Shown here in pieces: positions 36,372-44,567 of a stretch of DNA of 64,000 nt. Position numbers and translations under genes: made by a program. The stretch lies in the NCBI RefSeq assembly GCF_029167625.1, contig NZ_CP119145.1, forward strand, positions 3,658,001-3,722,000, given 5' to 3'. Source of the DNA: Streptomyces sp. AM 4-1-1. Lineage in GTDB: Bacteria > Actinomycetota > Actinomycetes > Streptomycetales > Streptomycetaceae. How positions within the stretch are numbered: the first letter of the stretch is position 1; each line of letters opens with the position of its first letter. The notes under the pieces are model-generated. The model was not told where the DNA came from. It saw nothing but the letters and a program-made list of their open reading frames with translations, and ran no database searches.

Positions 36372-38510
36372 TCAGGCCACGGGGTGGCCGTTGGATGACG
36401 GCGACAGGACCTGGTCCGGCTGCTGCCCGGCGCCCGCGCCGCCTCCCAGCAGCCCCGAGACCGGGGTGTCGGCGAGGCCCAACTTCGTCGCCGCGTCCAG
36501 CAGTTGACGCACCTGCCCGGTCGCCGCCCCCGACGACGACCGCATCATCCGCATCAGCAGCGCCGACACCGTCAGATTCTGTACGTCACCCGAGGAGACC
36601 GATCCCAGAATCCGCGTCAGGTCGTCCGTGAACGACGAGGTGCCGTTCAGCCACGGCCCCGCGAGCGCCTGCGCGGTGTCGGAGTTCTCCATGAACCCGT
36701 CGATGCCCTTGCCCAGCGAGATCGACGACACGAGACGGTCGAAGAAGACCGAGTCCCCGCCGACGATGTCGATATCGGCGTTCTCCAGACCGGTCGCCAG
36801 GATGGTCGCCTGCGCCTCCGCGACCTGCCGCTGCACGTCGAACCCGGCCAGCCGGATCTCCTTCTCGGCGGTGAGCCGCAGCCGGTACTCCTCGTGTCCG
36901 CGCGACGCGTCGTCCAGCGCCGCCATCGCCGCGGCCTTGTCGGTGAGCCCCGCCGCCTCGGCCTTCAGCTTCTCGCCGATGACCGCCGCGTCCGCGGTGG
37001 CCTGCGCCTGGGTGCCCTCGGCGGTGGCCAGCGCCTTGAGCCGGGCCCCCTCGGCCTCCGCCTTGAGCCGGGCGCCCGTCGCCTCGGCCTCCGCGAGACC
37101 GGCCTTCTCGATGACGTCCGCCTCCGCGTCCCGTACCTGGACCGCCGCCAGGCCCTCGGCCGCCGCCTCCGCCTGGACGCCCGCCGCCAGCTTCAGCTTG
37201 GCCTGCGCGTCCAGCTCCGCCGTCTTCAGCCGGGCCTCGGCGAGCGTCAGCTGTTCGGCGGCCCGGTGCGTGGCCGCGGCCTCGGCGGCCTCGGCCGCCT
37301 TGATGTCCTTGACCAGCTTCTCCTGGGCCTCCGCCTCGGCGGAGATGATCACAGTCTGGCGGGTCCGCTCGGCCTCCTCGACCGCCCGCAGCTTCTTGAT
37401 CGACTCCTCCTGCTCGGCGACCGTGCGGTCCACCGCGATCCGCTCCCGGATCACATCGGCGACGTCCCGGCGCTCCGCCTCGACCTCCTTCGTCGCCGCG
37501 ATCCGGTTCAGCTCGGTCTCCCGCTCGCGCCCGATGACCTCCAGCATCCGGTCCTTCTCGATGCGCTCGTTCTCCACGGCGATGACCCGCTCGCGGTTCT
37601 TCTGGGCGACGGCGACCTCGCGGGCCTGGTTCTCGCGCTGGATGCCCAGCTGCTCCTCGGTACGGATGAACGCGGCCTGCGCGCCGAGCCGTTCCTCCTC
37701 CTGCACCCGGGCGGTCGCGGACTCCTCGCGGGCCCGCAGTGTCTCCACCTCGCGGCGCTGCTTGATCTCGGCCTCGGCCTGCCGGCGCTCCAGCTCCAGG
37801 ATGGTCTCGCGGGCGTCGACGTCCTGCCGGGTGATCTCCTTCTGCTCGGTGCGCTGGAACTCGTTGGTCCGCACGTGCTCGATCGCCGTCAGCTCGGTGA
37901 TCTTGCGGATGCCCTGCGCGTCGAGGATGTTGGCGCCGTCGAGCTGGGACATCGGGGTCTGCTCAAGGAAGTCGATCGCGGCGTCGTCGAGGTGGTAGCC
38001 GTTCAGATCGGTCCCGATGACCCGGATGATGCGGTCCCGGAACTCCTCGCGCTTGGTGTAGAGGTCGACGAAGTCGAGCTGCTTGCCGACCGTCTTCAGC
38101 GCCTCGGAGAACTTCGCCGCGAAGAACTCCTGGATCGCGACCTTGTCGCTCGCGCGTTCCGTACCGATCGACTGGGCGACCTTGATGACGTCCTCGACGG
38201 TCTTGTTGACGCGCACGAAGAAGGTGATGTGGATGTCCGCACGGATGTTGTCCTGGCAGATCAGCCCCTCGCGTCCGGTGCGGCGGATCTCGATGGTCTT
38301 CACCGAGATGTCCATGGACTCGGCCTTGTGGAGCACCGGCAGCACGACCGCGCCCGTGAAGGTGACATCGACCTTCTTGGTCTTGGAGATGATCAGGGCC
38401 TTGCCCTGCTCGACCTTTCGGAACAGTCGGCTGACGACGAGGAACAGGGTGATCACGATGAGCAGGACAACGGCGACGAGCACGCCGATGCCCAAGGAGA
38501 TGGCATCCAT
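36372..38510 (-). CDS. Flotillin (YqiK-like SPFH protein)
   Basis: 712 residues. An N-terminal membrane helix (about 5-28, IGVLVAVVLLIVITLFLVV) precedes the SPFH/band-7 domain (about 40-210; GKALIISKTKKVDVTFTGAV, DIRADIHITFFVRV-like with initial Asn). A long Glu/Ala/Arg-rich coiled coil runs from about 220 to 560, then an Ala-rich C-terminal part. Flotillins organise membrane microdomains and recruit partner proteins. The start at 38510 (MDAISLGIG) was chosen over an upstream start because it places the helix at the N-terminus. It follows the YqiJ-like gene on the same strand, as yqiK follows yqiJ in E. coli. Confidence 0.95.
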   Translation of the reverse strand: MDAISLGIGVLVAVVLLIVITLFLVVSRLFRKVEQGKALIISKTKKVDVTFTGAVVLPVLHKAESMDISVKTIEIRRTGREGLICQDNIRADIHITFFVRVNKTVEDVIKVAQSIGTERASDKVAIQEFFAAKFSEALKTVGKQLDFVDLYTKREEFRDRIIRVIGTDLNGYHLDDAAIDFLEQTPMSQLDGANILDAQGIRKITELTAIEHVRTNEFQRTEQKEITRQDVDARETILELERRQAEAEIKQRREVETLRAREESATARVQEEERLGAQAAFIRTEEQLGIQRENQAREVAVAQKNRERVIAVENERIEKDRMLEVIGRERETELNRIAATKEVEAERRDVADVIRERIAVDRTVAEQEESIKKLRAVEEAERTRQTVIISAEAEAQEKLVKDIKAAEAAEAAATHRAAEQLTLAEARLKTAELDAQAKLKLAAGVQAEAAAEGLAAVQVRDAEADVIEKAGLAEAEATGARLKAEAEGARLKALATAEGTQAQATADAAVIGEKLKAEAAGLTDKAAAMAALDDASRGHEEYRLRLTAEKEIRLAGFDVQRQVAEAQATILATGLENADIDIVGGDSVFFDRLVSSISLGKGIDGFMENSDTAQALAGPWLNGTSSFTDDLTRILGSVSSGDVQNLTVSALLMRMMRSSSGAATGQVRQLLDAATKLGLADTPVSGLLGGGAGAGQQPDQVLSPSSNGHPVA

Positions 38511-38649
38511 GACAGTCCTTGACGGCTGGTGAGGAAGTGAGCTGAGCAAGTCGTGTGGTGCCAGGCCGGAGCCTGGTGCGAGGCCCGGAAGTGCGCCGGG
38601 AGCACGGGTGTGCGGGCCCACGGGCAGATACGGGTACGGGCGGCCCGCG

Positions 38650-39486
38650 TTATGAGGCGGAGCGCCGGGTCGGTGGTCTGCGGGGACTCCGGCGGGAGGC
38701 GGCCCGGGAGAGCGGTCTCGCCCCGGCGGACGGCGACGCGGACGGCGACATGGTCGGTGAGGCGGACGGCGGGACGGACGGGCCGGGGTCGAGCGCCGCG
38801 TCGTACGGCGCGACCCAGAAGAACTCGCCCTCGTCGTCGTACGCGTAGAGCAGCCCCGTACTCCCCGCGCCGAGCGGGGCCTCGGCGGTGTTCCGGCCGC
38901 TCAGTAACGTCTTCTCGGCCCTGGACCCCCGAGCGTCGGGCACGCCCAGGCCGTCGGAAGCACTCAGCCCCCCGGGCGTCCCGTGCGGATCGAGCCGGCG
39001 GACCTGGACGATGGCGGTCGATCCGTCGGCCGAGGTGACCTCGGCCTGTCCGAAGTCGGAGCTGACCGAGCCGGTACGGATCACGCACACCTGTCCGATG
39101 AAGTCCTGCCGGGACGGCGGCACTTCGGCCGGGAAGCGGCGGCGGAAGTGGTGGACGAGCGACCGTACGACGCCCCAGGCGATCAGCAGCGCGGCGCCGA
39201 GTACGAGGGTGGCGAGCGCGGCCCGGGTCCCGCCGGTCGCCCCGGCGCGGTGCAGCAGGATCGAACCGGTGAGGCTGGTGAACCAGGCGATGAGGACCAT
39301 CAGCGACATCGAGACCGTGACCGGCACCCCGCCGACCCCGACCGCGTCGGCGTCGAGATCCGTGTCGAAGGCGTCGTGCTCGGCGGCGCCGAGCAGTACG
39401 AGCAGCCAGAACGCGATGACGACGACGAGCGCCGCACCGAACAGAACGGCCGGAAAAGTGAAGGCTGCGTTCAGAAACTCATGCAT
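38650..39486 (-). CDS. YqiJ/NfeD-like membrane protein with OB-fold domain
   Basis: 278 residues. Three hydrophobic segments (about 10-34, 58-78 and 86-106) precede an OB-fold-like domain (about 122-175; FIGQVCVIRTGSVSSDFGQA, IVQVRRLDP), the arrangement of NfeD/YqiJ proteins that partner flotillins. The last 50 residues are Ser/Pro/Arg-rich. ATG at 39486. It is the first gene of the minus-strand unit YqiJ-like, flotillin, AAA ATPase, RCK protein, with 139 bp to the flotillin gene. Confidence 0.85.
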   Translation of the reverse strand: MHEFLNAAFTFPAVLFGAALVVVIAFWLLVLLGAAEHDAFDTDLDADAVGVGGVPVTVSMSLMVLIAWFTSLTGSILLHRAGATGGTRAALATLVLGAALLIAWGVVRSLVHHFRRRFPAEVPPSRQDFIGQVCVIRTGSVSSDFGQAEVTSADGSTAIVQVRRLDPHGTPGGLSASDGLGVPDARGSRAEKTLLSGRNTAEAPLGAGSTGLLYAYDDEGEFFWVAPYDAALDPGPSVPPSASPTMSPSASPSAGARPLSRAASRRSPRRPPTRRSAS

Positions 39487-39713
39487 CGGCCCGCCCCCTG
39501 CGTGCTTCCTGCGTCGTCGCCGGGAGGCTCACGGTTTCCGGCGGGACCGGTCCGACGGTTCGGTACGCGGTGGGGGCCCCGGCGCCACGACGCCGGAAGC
39601 GCCGTGGCGGCCGGGTCTTCCCCCGTCCCCGTTCCCCCGTGATCCCCCGTGCTTCCCCCGTGTTCCCCCGGTTGGTGCTGACGAGATCGTGTCATCCGGG
39701 GCCCGTAGGACGC

Positions 39714-39765
39714 ATTGCCGGGTTCCGGCAATCTTTATGCGTATTTGATGCCGGGCACCGGCATC
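39714..39765. promoter_or_regulatory. Paired palindromes upstream of the PucR-type regulator
   Basis: Two 19-bp perfect palindromes, ATTGCCGGgttCCGGCAAT (39714-39732) and GATGCCGGgcaCCGGCATC (39747-39765), share the core TGCCGG-N3-CCGGCA. Their centres are 33 bp apart, about three helical turns. They lie between the divergent YqiJ-like and PucR-type genes, 66 bp before the regulator's start. This looks like a cooperative operator, most simply for autoregulation. Confidence 0.75.
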
Positions 39766-39830
39766 CGCCCCGACGCGTTGTACATCCATGAGTGGTGCGA
39801 CGACGCGCCGTCGAGACTGGAGGAGTGCGC

Positions 39831-40901
39831 GTGCCGGAGCCGGAGATTCCCGAGGAGTACGCGACGGACCATGTGCGAATCCTGGGTGAGGTCTGCTCCA
39901 CCGGGCGCCGCCTCACCCGTGAGGAGCTGGATGCCCGCCGGGCCCTCGGCAGGGAGGCGGCGGAGGCCGGTCTCCAGCTGCGGGCCCTGGTCGGCCTGCA
40001 CCTGGCGGCCACCCGGGCCGACTGGCCGTGCACGCCCTCGTCCACCGCCGCCACGGTCGACGCGGTGCTGGCGGCCGTGGAGCAGTCCGTCGACGCGTTC
40101 GCGGAGGGGTTCGAGCGCGCGCAGCGCCTGACCGTGCGCCGGGAGGAGGCGGCCCGCCGGGAGTTCATCGACGACCTGCTGTACGGGCGCAGCGATCTGG
40201 GCCGGCTCGCGGAACGGGCGACCCGCTTCGGGCTGCGGCTGTCGCGCGCCCACGCGGTCGCGGTGGCGACGGGCCCGGAGGCGTACACCGAGTCCGATCA
40301 GGTGCCCAGGACCGTGGAGGCGGCACTGCTCACCCGGTTCAGCGGCCGGAAGATCCTGATCACGACGAAGGACGGGCGGCTGGTCTGCATCGCCCCGGGC
40401 AGCCAGCCGGACGTGCTGCGGTACTTCGCCAAGCAGTCGCACGCGGCGACGGACGGCGGCAAGGTGGCGATCGGCCGCCCGCACCGCGGCCCCGGCGGGG
40501 TCGTCCACTCGTACGGCGAAGCGCTCGAAGCGCTCGATCTGGCGGACCGGATGGACCTCGACGATCCGGTGCTGTTCGCCGCGGACCTGCTGGTGTATCC
40601 GGTGCTGACCCGGGACCGGCAGGCGATGGCCGATCTGGTGCGGAGCGAACTGGGCCCGCTCCAGGAGGCCAGGGGCGGCGCCGAACCGCTCCTGAAGACC
40701 CTCTCCGTCTACTTCGACGCGGGCTGTGTGGCGGCGGAGACCGCGCGGCGGCTGGCGCTGAGCGTGCGCGCGTTGACGTACCGGCTGGAGCGCATCCACC
40801 AGTTGACGGGTTCCGATCCGTCCGATCCGATGCACCGGTACGCCCTCCAGACGGCGGTGATCGGCGCGCGGCTGCTGGACTGGCCGGCCCAGGAGATCTG
40901 A
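39831..40901 (+). CDS. PucR-type helix-turn-helix regulator
   Basis: 356 residues. The C-terminal PucR/CdaR-type HTH is clear (LLKTLSVYFDAGCVAAETAR, LALSVRALTYRLERIHQLTG, about 285-330). The middle resembles the GGDEF-like region of CdaR-type regulators (VAIGRPHRGPGGVVHSYGEA). The signal is unknown. GTG at 39831 is preceded by GGAGGA six bases upstream, favouring it over GTGs at 39792 and 39825. The MFS exporter gene follows 320 bp downstream on the same strand; two near-perfect palindromes upstream probably bind this protein. Confidence 0.9.
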   Translation: MPEPEIPEEYATDHVRILGEVCSTGRRLTREELDARRALGREAAEAGLQLRALVGLHLAATRADWPCTPSSTAATVDAVLAAVEQSVDAFAEGFERAQRLTVRREEAARREFIDDLLYGRSDLGRLAERATRFGLRLSRAHAVAVATGPEAYTESDQVPRTVEAALLTRFSGRKILITTKDGRLVCIAPGSQPDVLRYFAKQSHAATDGGKVAIGRPHRGPGGVVHSYGEALEALDLADRMDLDDPVLFAADLLVYPVLTRDRQAMADLVRSELGPLQEARGGAEPLLKTLSVYFDAGCVAAETARRLALSVRALTYRLERIHQLTGSDPSDPMHRYALQTAVIGARLLDWPAQEI

Positions 40902-41221
40902 GGGCGGGGGGCCGGGGAGGAGCGGGGCCGCCGCACGGTCCGTACCGGACGGCGGGGGCCGCCGTACGGTCCGTACCGGAAGTCTCGCTGCCGGAACCCG
41001 GCAAGCACCCGCCCCGGCTCTCCGGCCTTCCCCCTGCGTCTCCCCGCGTGCGCCGTGACCGCCTCCCGTTTAGCGTGACTGAGGAGCCAAGGGAAGCCGA
41101 GGACGTCCCGGATGCTCGTTCCGGATGCTTCGGTACATGTCGAAGTCCCTGGACGTTCAGAACGTCCTGGACGCATCCGGACGTATCGGGTGTCCAATCG
41201 AGGATGAGGGAGACCCGGACC
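40902..41221. promoter_or_regulatory. Promoter region of the DHA2 transporter gene
   Basis: ACGGTCCGTACCGGA occurs twice 33 bp apart just after the PucR-type gene. Nearer the transporter, GGACGTT and AACGTCC (41151-41167) form a perfect 7-bp inverted repeat around CAG, 55 bp before the start codon, in an otherwise gene-free stretch. The latter is a candidate operator. Confidence 0.5.
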
Positions 41222-42790
41222 ATGGCCCGTCACTCACGTCCTGCGCGTCGTGACGCGCGAGATGGGGCCTCGGCGGGTGGGGGCGCCGACGCCGCGCCGC
41301 CCCCGGCCGCCCCCGACGCGGTGTCGTCCACGGCCGCCCCCGAGCCGCCGTCCCCGCACCGCTGGCTGGTGCTGGGCGTGGTCGGGCTCGCCCAGCTGAT
41401 GGTTGTGCTGGACGCGACCATCGTGAATATCGCCCTGCCGTCCGCCCAGAAGGATCTCGGTTTCAACGACGGGAACCGTCAGTGGATCGTGACGGCGTAC
41501 GCCCTCGCCTTCGGTTCGCTGCTGCTGTTCGGCGGCCGGATCGCCGACCTGGTGGGCCGCAAGGTGGTCTTCCTGACCGGGCTCGTCGGCTTCGCGTTGG
41601 CCTCGGCGGTCGGCGGTGGCGCCCCGAGCTTCGAGGTCCTGGTGGCCGCCCGCGCCCTTCAGGGGATGTTCGCCGCGCTGCTCGCACCGGCCGCGCTCTC
41701 GGTCCTGACCACGACGTTCACCGTGCCCAGGGAACGCGGGAAGGCGTTCGGCATCTACGGCGCGATCGCGGGCACGGGCGGCGCGGTGGGGCTGCTGCTC
41801 GGCGGTCTGCTCACCGAGTACCTGGACTGGCGCTGGTGCCTGTACGTCAACCTGCTGTTCGCCGTCCTCGCCTTCGTCGGCGGGGTCCGGCTGCTGCGGT
41901 CGGGACGCCCCGTCGACCGGCCGAAGCTCGACGTCCCCGGCGCGGTGCTGGTCTCCGTGGGACTGTTCTGCGTCGTGTACGGGTTCTCCAACGCCGAGCA
42001 GCACTCCTGGAGCTCGCCCGACACCTGGATCTTCCTGATCGCGGGGGCGGTGCTGGTCGCGGCGTTCGGCTGGTGGCAGACCCGGGCCGCGCACCCCCTG
42101 CTGCCGCCGAGGGTGCCGCTGGACCGGGACAGGGGCGCGTCGTTCATCGCGATGTTCATCTCCGGCGCGGGCATGTTCGGGGTGTTCCTGTTCCTGACGT
42201 ACTACCTCCAGCAGAGCCTGCTGTACTCGCCGATCCGCACCGGTCTCGCGTTCCTGCCGATGGTCGCCGTGATGGTGACGATGTCGGTGACGACGACGAA
42301 CTTCATGCTGCCCCGGCTCGGTCCGAAACCGATCGTGCCGGTCGGCATGGGCATCGCCGGACTCGGCATGGCGTGGATGACACGTCTGGACCTGAACAGC
42401 ACCTACCCCGGCCATGTGCTGCCGCCGCTGCTCGTCCTCGGCTTCGGGCTCGGTCTGGTCTTCGCTCCGGCGATCAACACGGCGACCGCCGGGGTCGCGA
42501 CGCACGACGCGGGTGTGGCCTCCGCGACGGTCAACACCATGCAGCAGGTGGGCGGGTCGATCGGTACGGCGCTGCTCAACACGCTCGCGACGACGGCGGC
42601 GGCGAACTATCTGACGGGCCGCAGACCGACCCGGGCCGCGGTGGCCCAGTCCCAGTTGGAGAGCTACTCGACGGCGTACTGGTGGTCGGCGGCGTTCTTC
42701 GCGCTGGGGATGCTGGTCACGGGGGCGCTGTTCCGCGCGGGCAGGCCCCGGACGCACGTGCCGGAGGAGCCGGAACCGGTACGGGCCTGA
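41222..42790 (+). CDS. MFS drug exporter, DHA2 (14-helix) family
   Basis: 522 residues. After a disordered 40-residue start, 14 hydrophobic helices follow. Motif A (GRIADLVGRKVVF, about 105-117) and the DHA2 sequences LDATIVNIALPSAQKDLGF and AGTGGAVGLLLGGLLTEYL are present. Such EmrB/QacA-type exporters expel lipophilic drugs or endogenous metabolites using the proton gradient. The ATG at 41222 was preferred to one six codons upstream because of GGGAGA at the right distance. A 13-bp terminator hairpin follows about 200 bp downstream. Confidence 0.94.
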   Translation: MARHSRPARRDARDGASAGGGADAAPPPAAPDAVSSTAAPEPPSPHRWLVLGVVGLAQLMVVLDATIVNIALPSAQKDLGFNDGNRQWIVTAYALAFGSLLLFGGRIADLVGRKVVFLTGLVGFALASAVGGGAPSFEVLVAARALQGMFAALLAPAALSVLTTTFTVPRERGKAFGIYGAIAGTGGAVGLLLGGLLTEYLDWRWCLYVNLLFAVLAFVGGVRLLRSGRPVDRPKLDVPGAVLVSVGLFCVVYGFSNAEQHSWSSPDTWIFLIAGAVLVAAFGWWQTRAAHPLLPPRVPLDRDRGASFIAMFISGAGMFGVFLFLTYYLQQSLLYSPIRTGLAFLPMVAVMVTMSVTTTNFMLPRLGPKPIVPVGMGIAGLGMAWMTRLDLNSTYPGHVLPPLLVLGFGLGLVFAPAINTATAGVATHDAGVASATVNTMQQVGGSIGTALLNTLATTAAANYLTGRRPTRAAVAQSQLESYSTAYWWSAAFFALGMLVTGALFRAGRPRTHVPEEPEPVRA

Positions 42791-42804
42791 GGGCCGCCCC
42801 GTAA

Positions 42805-42975
42805 CCGGTACGCGCGTGAGCGCCTCGGGCCCGTATGTGTCCACGGGGCGCGAGCCCTGCGCCCGTAGGTACGCGTGAGACGCGGGTCCGTCCGTACGCG
42901 TGAGACGTGCCCCGTGCATAGGTGCATACGCGCATACGCGCGATTTCTGAGCCCGTCCGTATGCGTGAGCGGGCG
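42805..42975. repeat. Degenerate TACGCGTGAG repeats
   Basis: The gap between the exporter and TerB genes contains at least three copies of TACGCGTGAG or TATGCGTGAG (near 42870, 42894 and 42959) among related CGTACGC sequences. No reading frame of interest crosses them. Confidence 0.45.
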
Positions 42976-42991
42976 GGTCGACGGATGGGGT

Positions 42992-43028
42992 GGCCGGGGG
43001 TGCGAGGGGGGGTGACGCACCCCCGGCC
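42992..43028. terminator. Bidirectional terminator hairpin between exporter and terB genes
   Basis: A perfect 13-bp stem (GGCCGGGGGTGCG and its complement) around an 11-nt loop lies between the converging exporter and TerB genes. Confidence 0.75.
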
Positions 43029-43170
43029 GCGCCGGGCGCGGTCCGGTGGTCGATCGGACCGCGGTCACCCGGCGGTCATGGGGCCCTTGCGCAGGGCGCC
43101 CGGTCCTCCGGCGGGGCGGGCCGGTCCGTCTCCGGTCGGCCGGTTTCCCTCCGGGAGGCGTCCGGTTCCG

Positions 43171-43626
43171 CTACAGGTCGAACTCGTGCGGCGGGAGGTC
43201 GAGCGCGTAGCACGCCTCCCGTACGACGCCCTGCTCGTCCTTGTCGAAGTGACCGTCGGCGCCACCGATGACGATGCCGATCTGGATGACGGCACGCGCC
43301 TCGGCCGGCTTCTTCTTCGCCTTGCCGATCTCCTGGAGCACGCTGACCTTGCCGAACGCGAAGTCGGCGGTGAGCTTGTTCACGTAGTCGTTGAAACGAC
43401 GCTGCAGGTCGTCGGCGGGGAAGTTCTTCAGCACCTCGTTGGAGGCGATCAGGGAGGCGACGCGCTGCCGCTCCGACGGGTCGACGGAACCGTCGGCGGC
43501 GGCGACCAGGGCACACATGGCCATGCTCGCGTCACGGAACGCCCCGCTCTTGAGGTCGTTCTTCTTCGCCTCCAGCTGGGACTGCATCGACGACGCGGAT
43601 TCCTTGATCCGATCCCACAGGGCCAT
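43171..43626 (-). CDS. TerB family tellurite resistance protein
   Basis: 151 residues, soluble and helical. The TerB domain spans nearly the whole protein: MAMCALVAAADGSVDPSER and VIQIGIVIGGADGHFDKDEQ hold the two acidic metal-binding loops (ADGSVDPSE and ADGHFDKDE). TerB acts with other Ter proteins in membrane-linked stress and calcium or metal responses. ATG at 43626 gives the standard opening (MALWDRIKESA). A TerF-like VWA gene lies 30 kb away, but no ter operon adjoins. A hairpin terminator follows. Confidence 0.93.
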   Translation of the reverse strand: MALWDRIKESASSMQSQLEAKKNDLKSGAFRDASMAMCALVAAADGSVDPSERQRVASLIASNEVLKNFPADDLQRRFNDYVNKLTADFAFGKVSVLQEIGKAKKKPAEARAVIQIGIVIGGADGHFDKDEQGVVREACYALDLPPHEFDL

Positions 43627-43810
43627 GACGTCTCCATATGTTGCGTTGCCGGGAGTTGCCGGAACGGGTTCAAACTCTACAGTCGTGTAGAAGCTAACAG
43701 GCCGGTCGCCCACCGCGCCCGGAAACCCGAGGCTCAGTAGGATGCGGCGAGGGCAGTGCCGGGGCGCCGCCACGCCGCGGCCGCGGTACCGCGGAAGGGC
43801 AGGCACCACG

Positions 43811-44557
43811 ATGGACATGGCCGGTTACAGCCACAACCGGGACAACGCTCGGGCCCCCGGCAAAGTGCCCCCGCGCGTGGCCGCCGCCGCCGACGGACCG
43901 CCCGCGCCGCCCGACCGGGACTCGCCACTTCCACCTCCCGCGCTCACCGACCGGGACTCGCCACTTCCCGCGTCCGGTCACGGCGAGCGCTGTGGGAACG
44001 GTGAGGGGGCCGGTCACGGTGAGGAAGCCGGTCGCCGTGAGGGGATCGGTCACGGTGAGCGCTCCGGGCCCGATGCGCGCTCCGGGCCCGGCGGGCACTC
44101 GGGGCCCGGCGAGCACTCGGGGCCCGGCGAGCGGCCCGGCTCCGCCGAGCGCTCGGGGCCCGGGGAACGGCGCGGGCACGGTCAGTTGGAGGCGCAGGTC
44201 CTCGGGGTGCTCAGGTCCGCCGAGGGTCCCGCGACGGCCGGTTGGGTGCAGAAGCACCTCGACGGCGGCCTCGCCTACACCACCGTGATCACGATCCTCT
44301 CCCGCCTCCACGCGAAGAAGGCCGTGACCCGCACCCGGCAGGGCCGCTCCTACGCCTGGACCTCCGCGTCCGACGAGGCCGGTCTCGCCGCGCTCCGGAT
44401 GCGCCGGGTCCTCGACGGCGAACGCGACCGGGACGCGGTCCTCGCACGGTTCGTCTCGGCGCTCTCCCCCGGTGACGAGGAACGGCTGCGCGCGCTGCTC
44501 GCCCAGGCCGCCGCACCCGACGATCCCGGCCACGACCCCCGTACCGCGGAAGGCTGA
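43811..44557 (+). CDS. BlaI/MecI-type repressor with a long repetitive N-terminus
   Basis: 248 residues. The BlaI winged helix occupies only about 120-248 (GQLEAQVLGVLRSAEGPATA, LAYTTVITILSRLHAKKAV); ordinary BlaI proteins have about 125 residues in all. The extra 120 are Gly/His/Glu/Ser-rich repeats (SGPGEHSGPGE). No better start was found nearer the domain in this frame. The M56 metallopeptidase gene begins 11 bp downstream, as expected for a BlaI/BlaR1-like pair: the protease receives a signal at the membrane and inactivates the repressor. Confidence 0.85.
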   Translation: MDMAGYSHNRDNARAPGKVPPRVAAAADGPPAPPDRDSPLPPPALTDRDSPLPASGHGERCGNGEGAGHGEEAGRREGIGHGERSGPDARSGPGGHSGPGEHSGPGERPGSAERSGPGERRGHGQLEAQVLGVLRSAEGPATAGWVQKHLDGGLAYTTVITILSRLHAKKAVTRTRQGRSYAWTSASDEAGLAALRMRRVLDGERDRDAVLARFVSALSPGDEERLRALLAQAAAPDDPGHDPRTAEG

Positions 44558-44567
44558 GAACTGACCG

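Noticed and set aside
36504..38522. A 672-codon plus-strand frame opposite the flotillin gene
   Set aside because: It is the antisense shadow of a high-GC coiled-coil gene: a Leu/Arg/Asp-rich translation without any domain. Codon-position bias supports the flotillin on the other strand.
40028..42790. A 920-codon open frame covering the PucR and MFS genes
   Set aside because: Only its last 522 codons match a transporter; the first part is an off-frame reading of the PucR-type gene, rich in Arg/Gly/Pro. The transporter is annotated from its own start at 41222.
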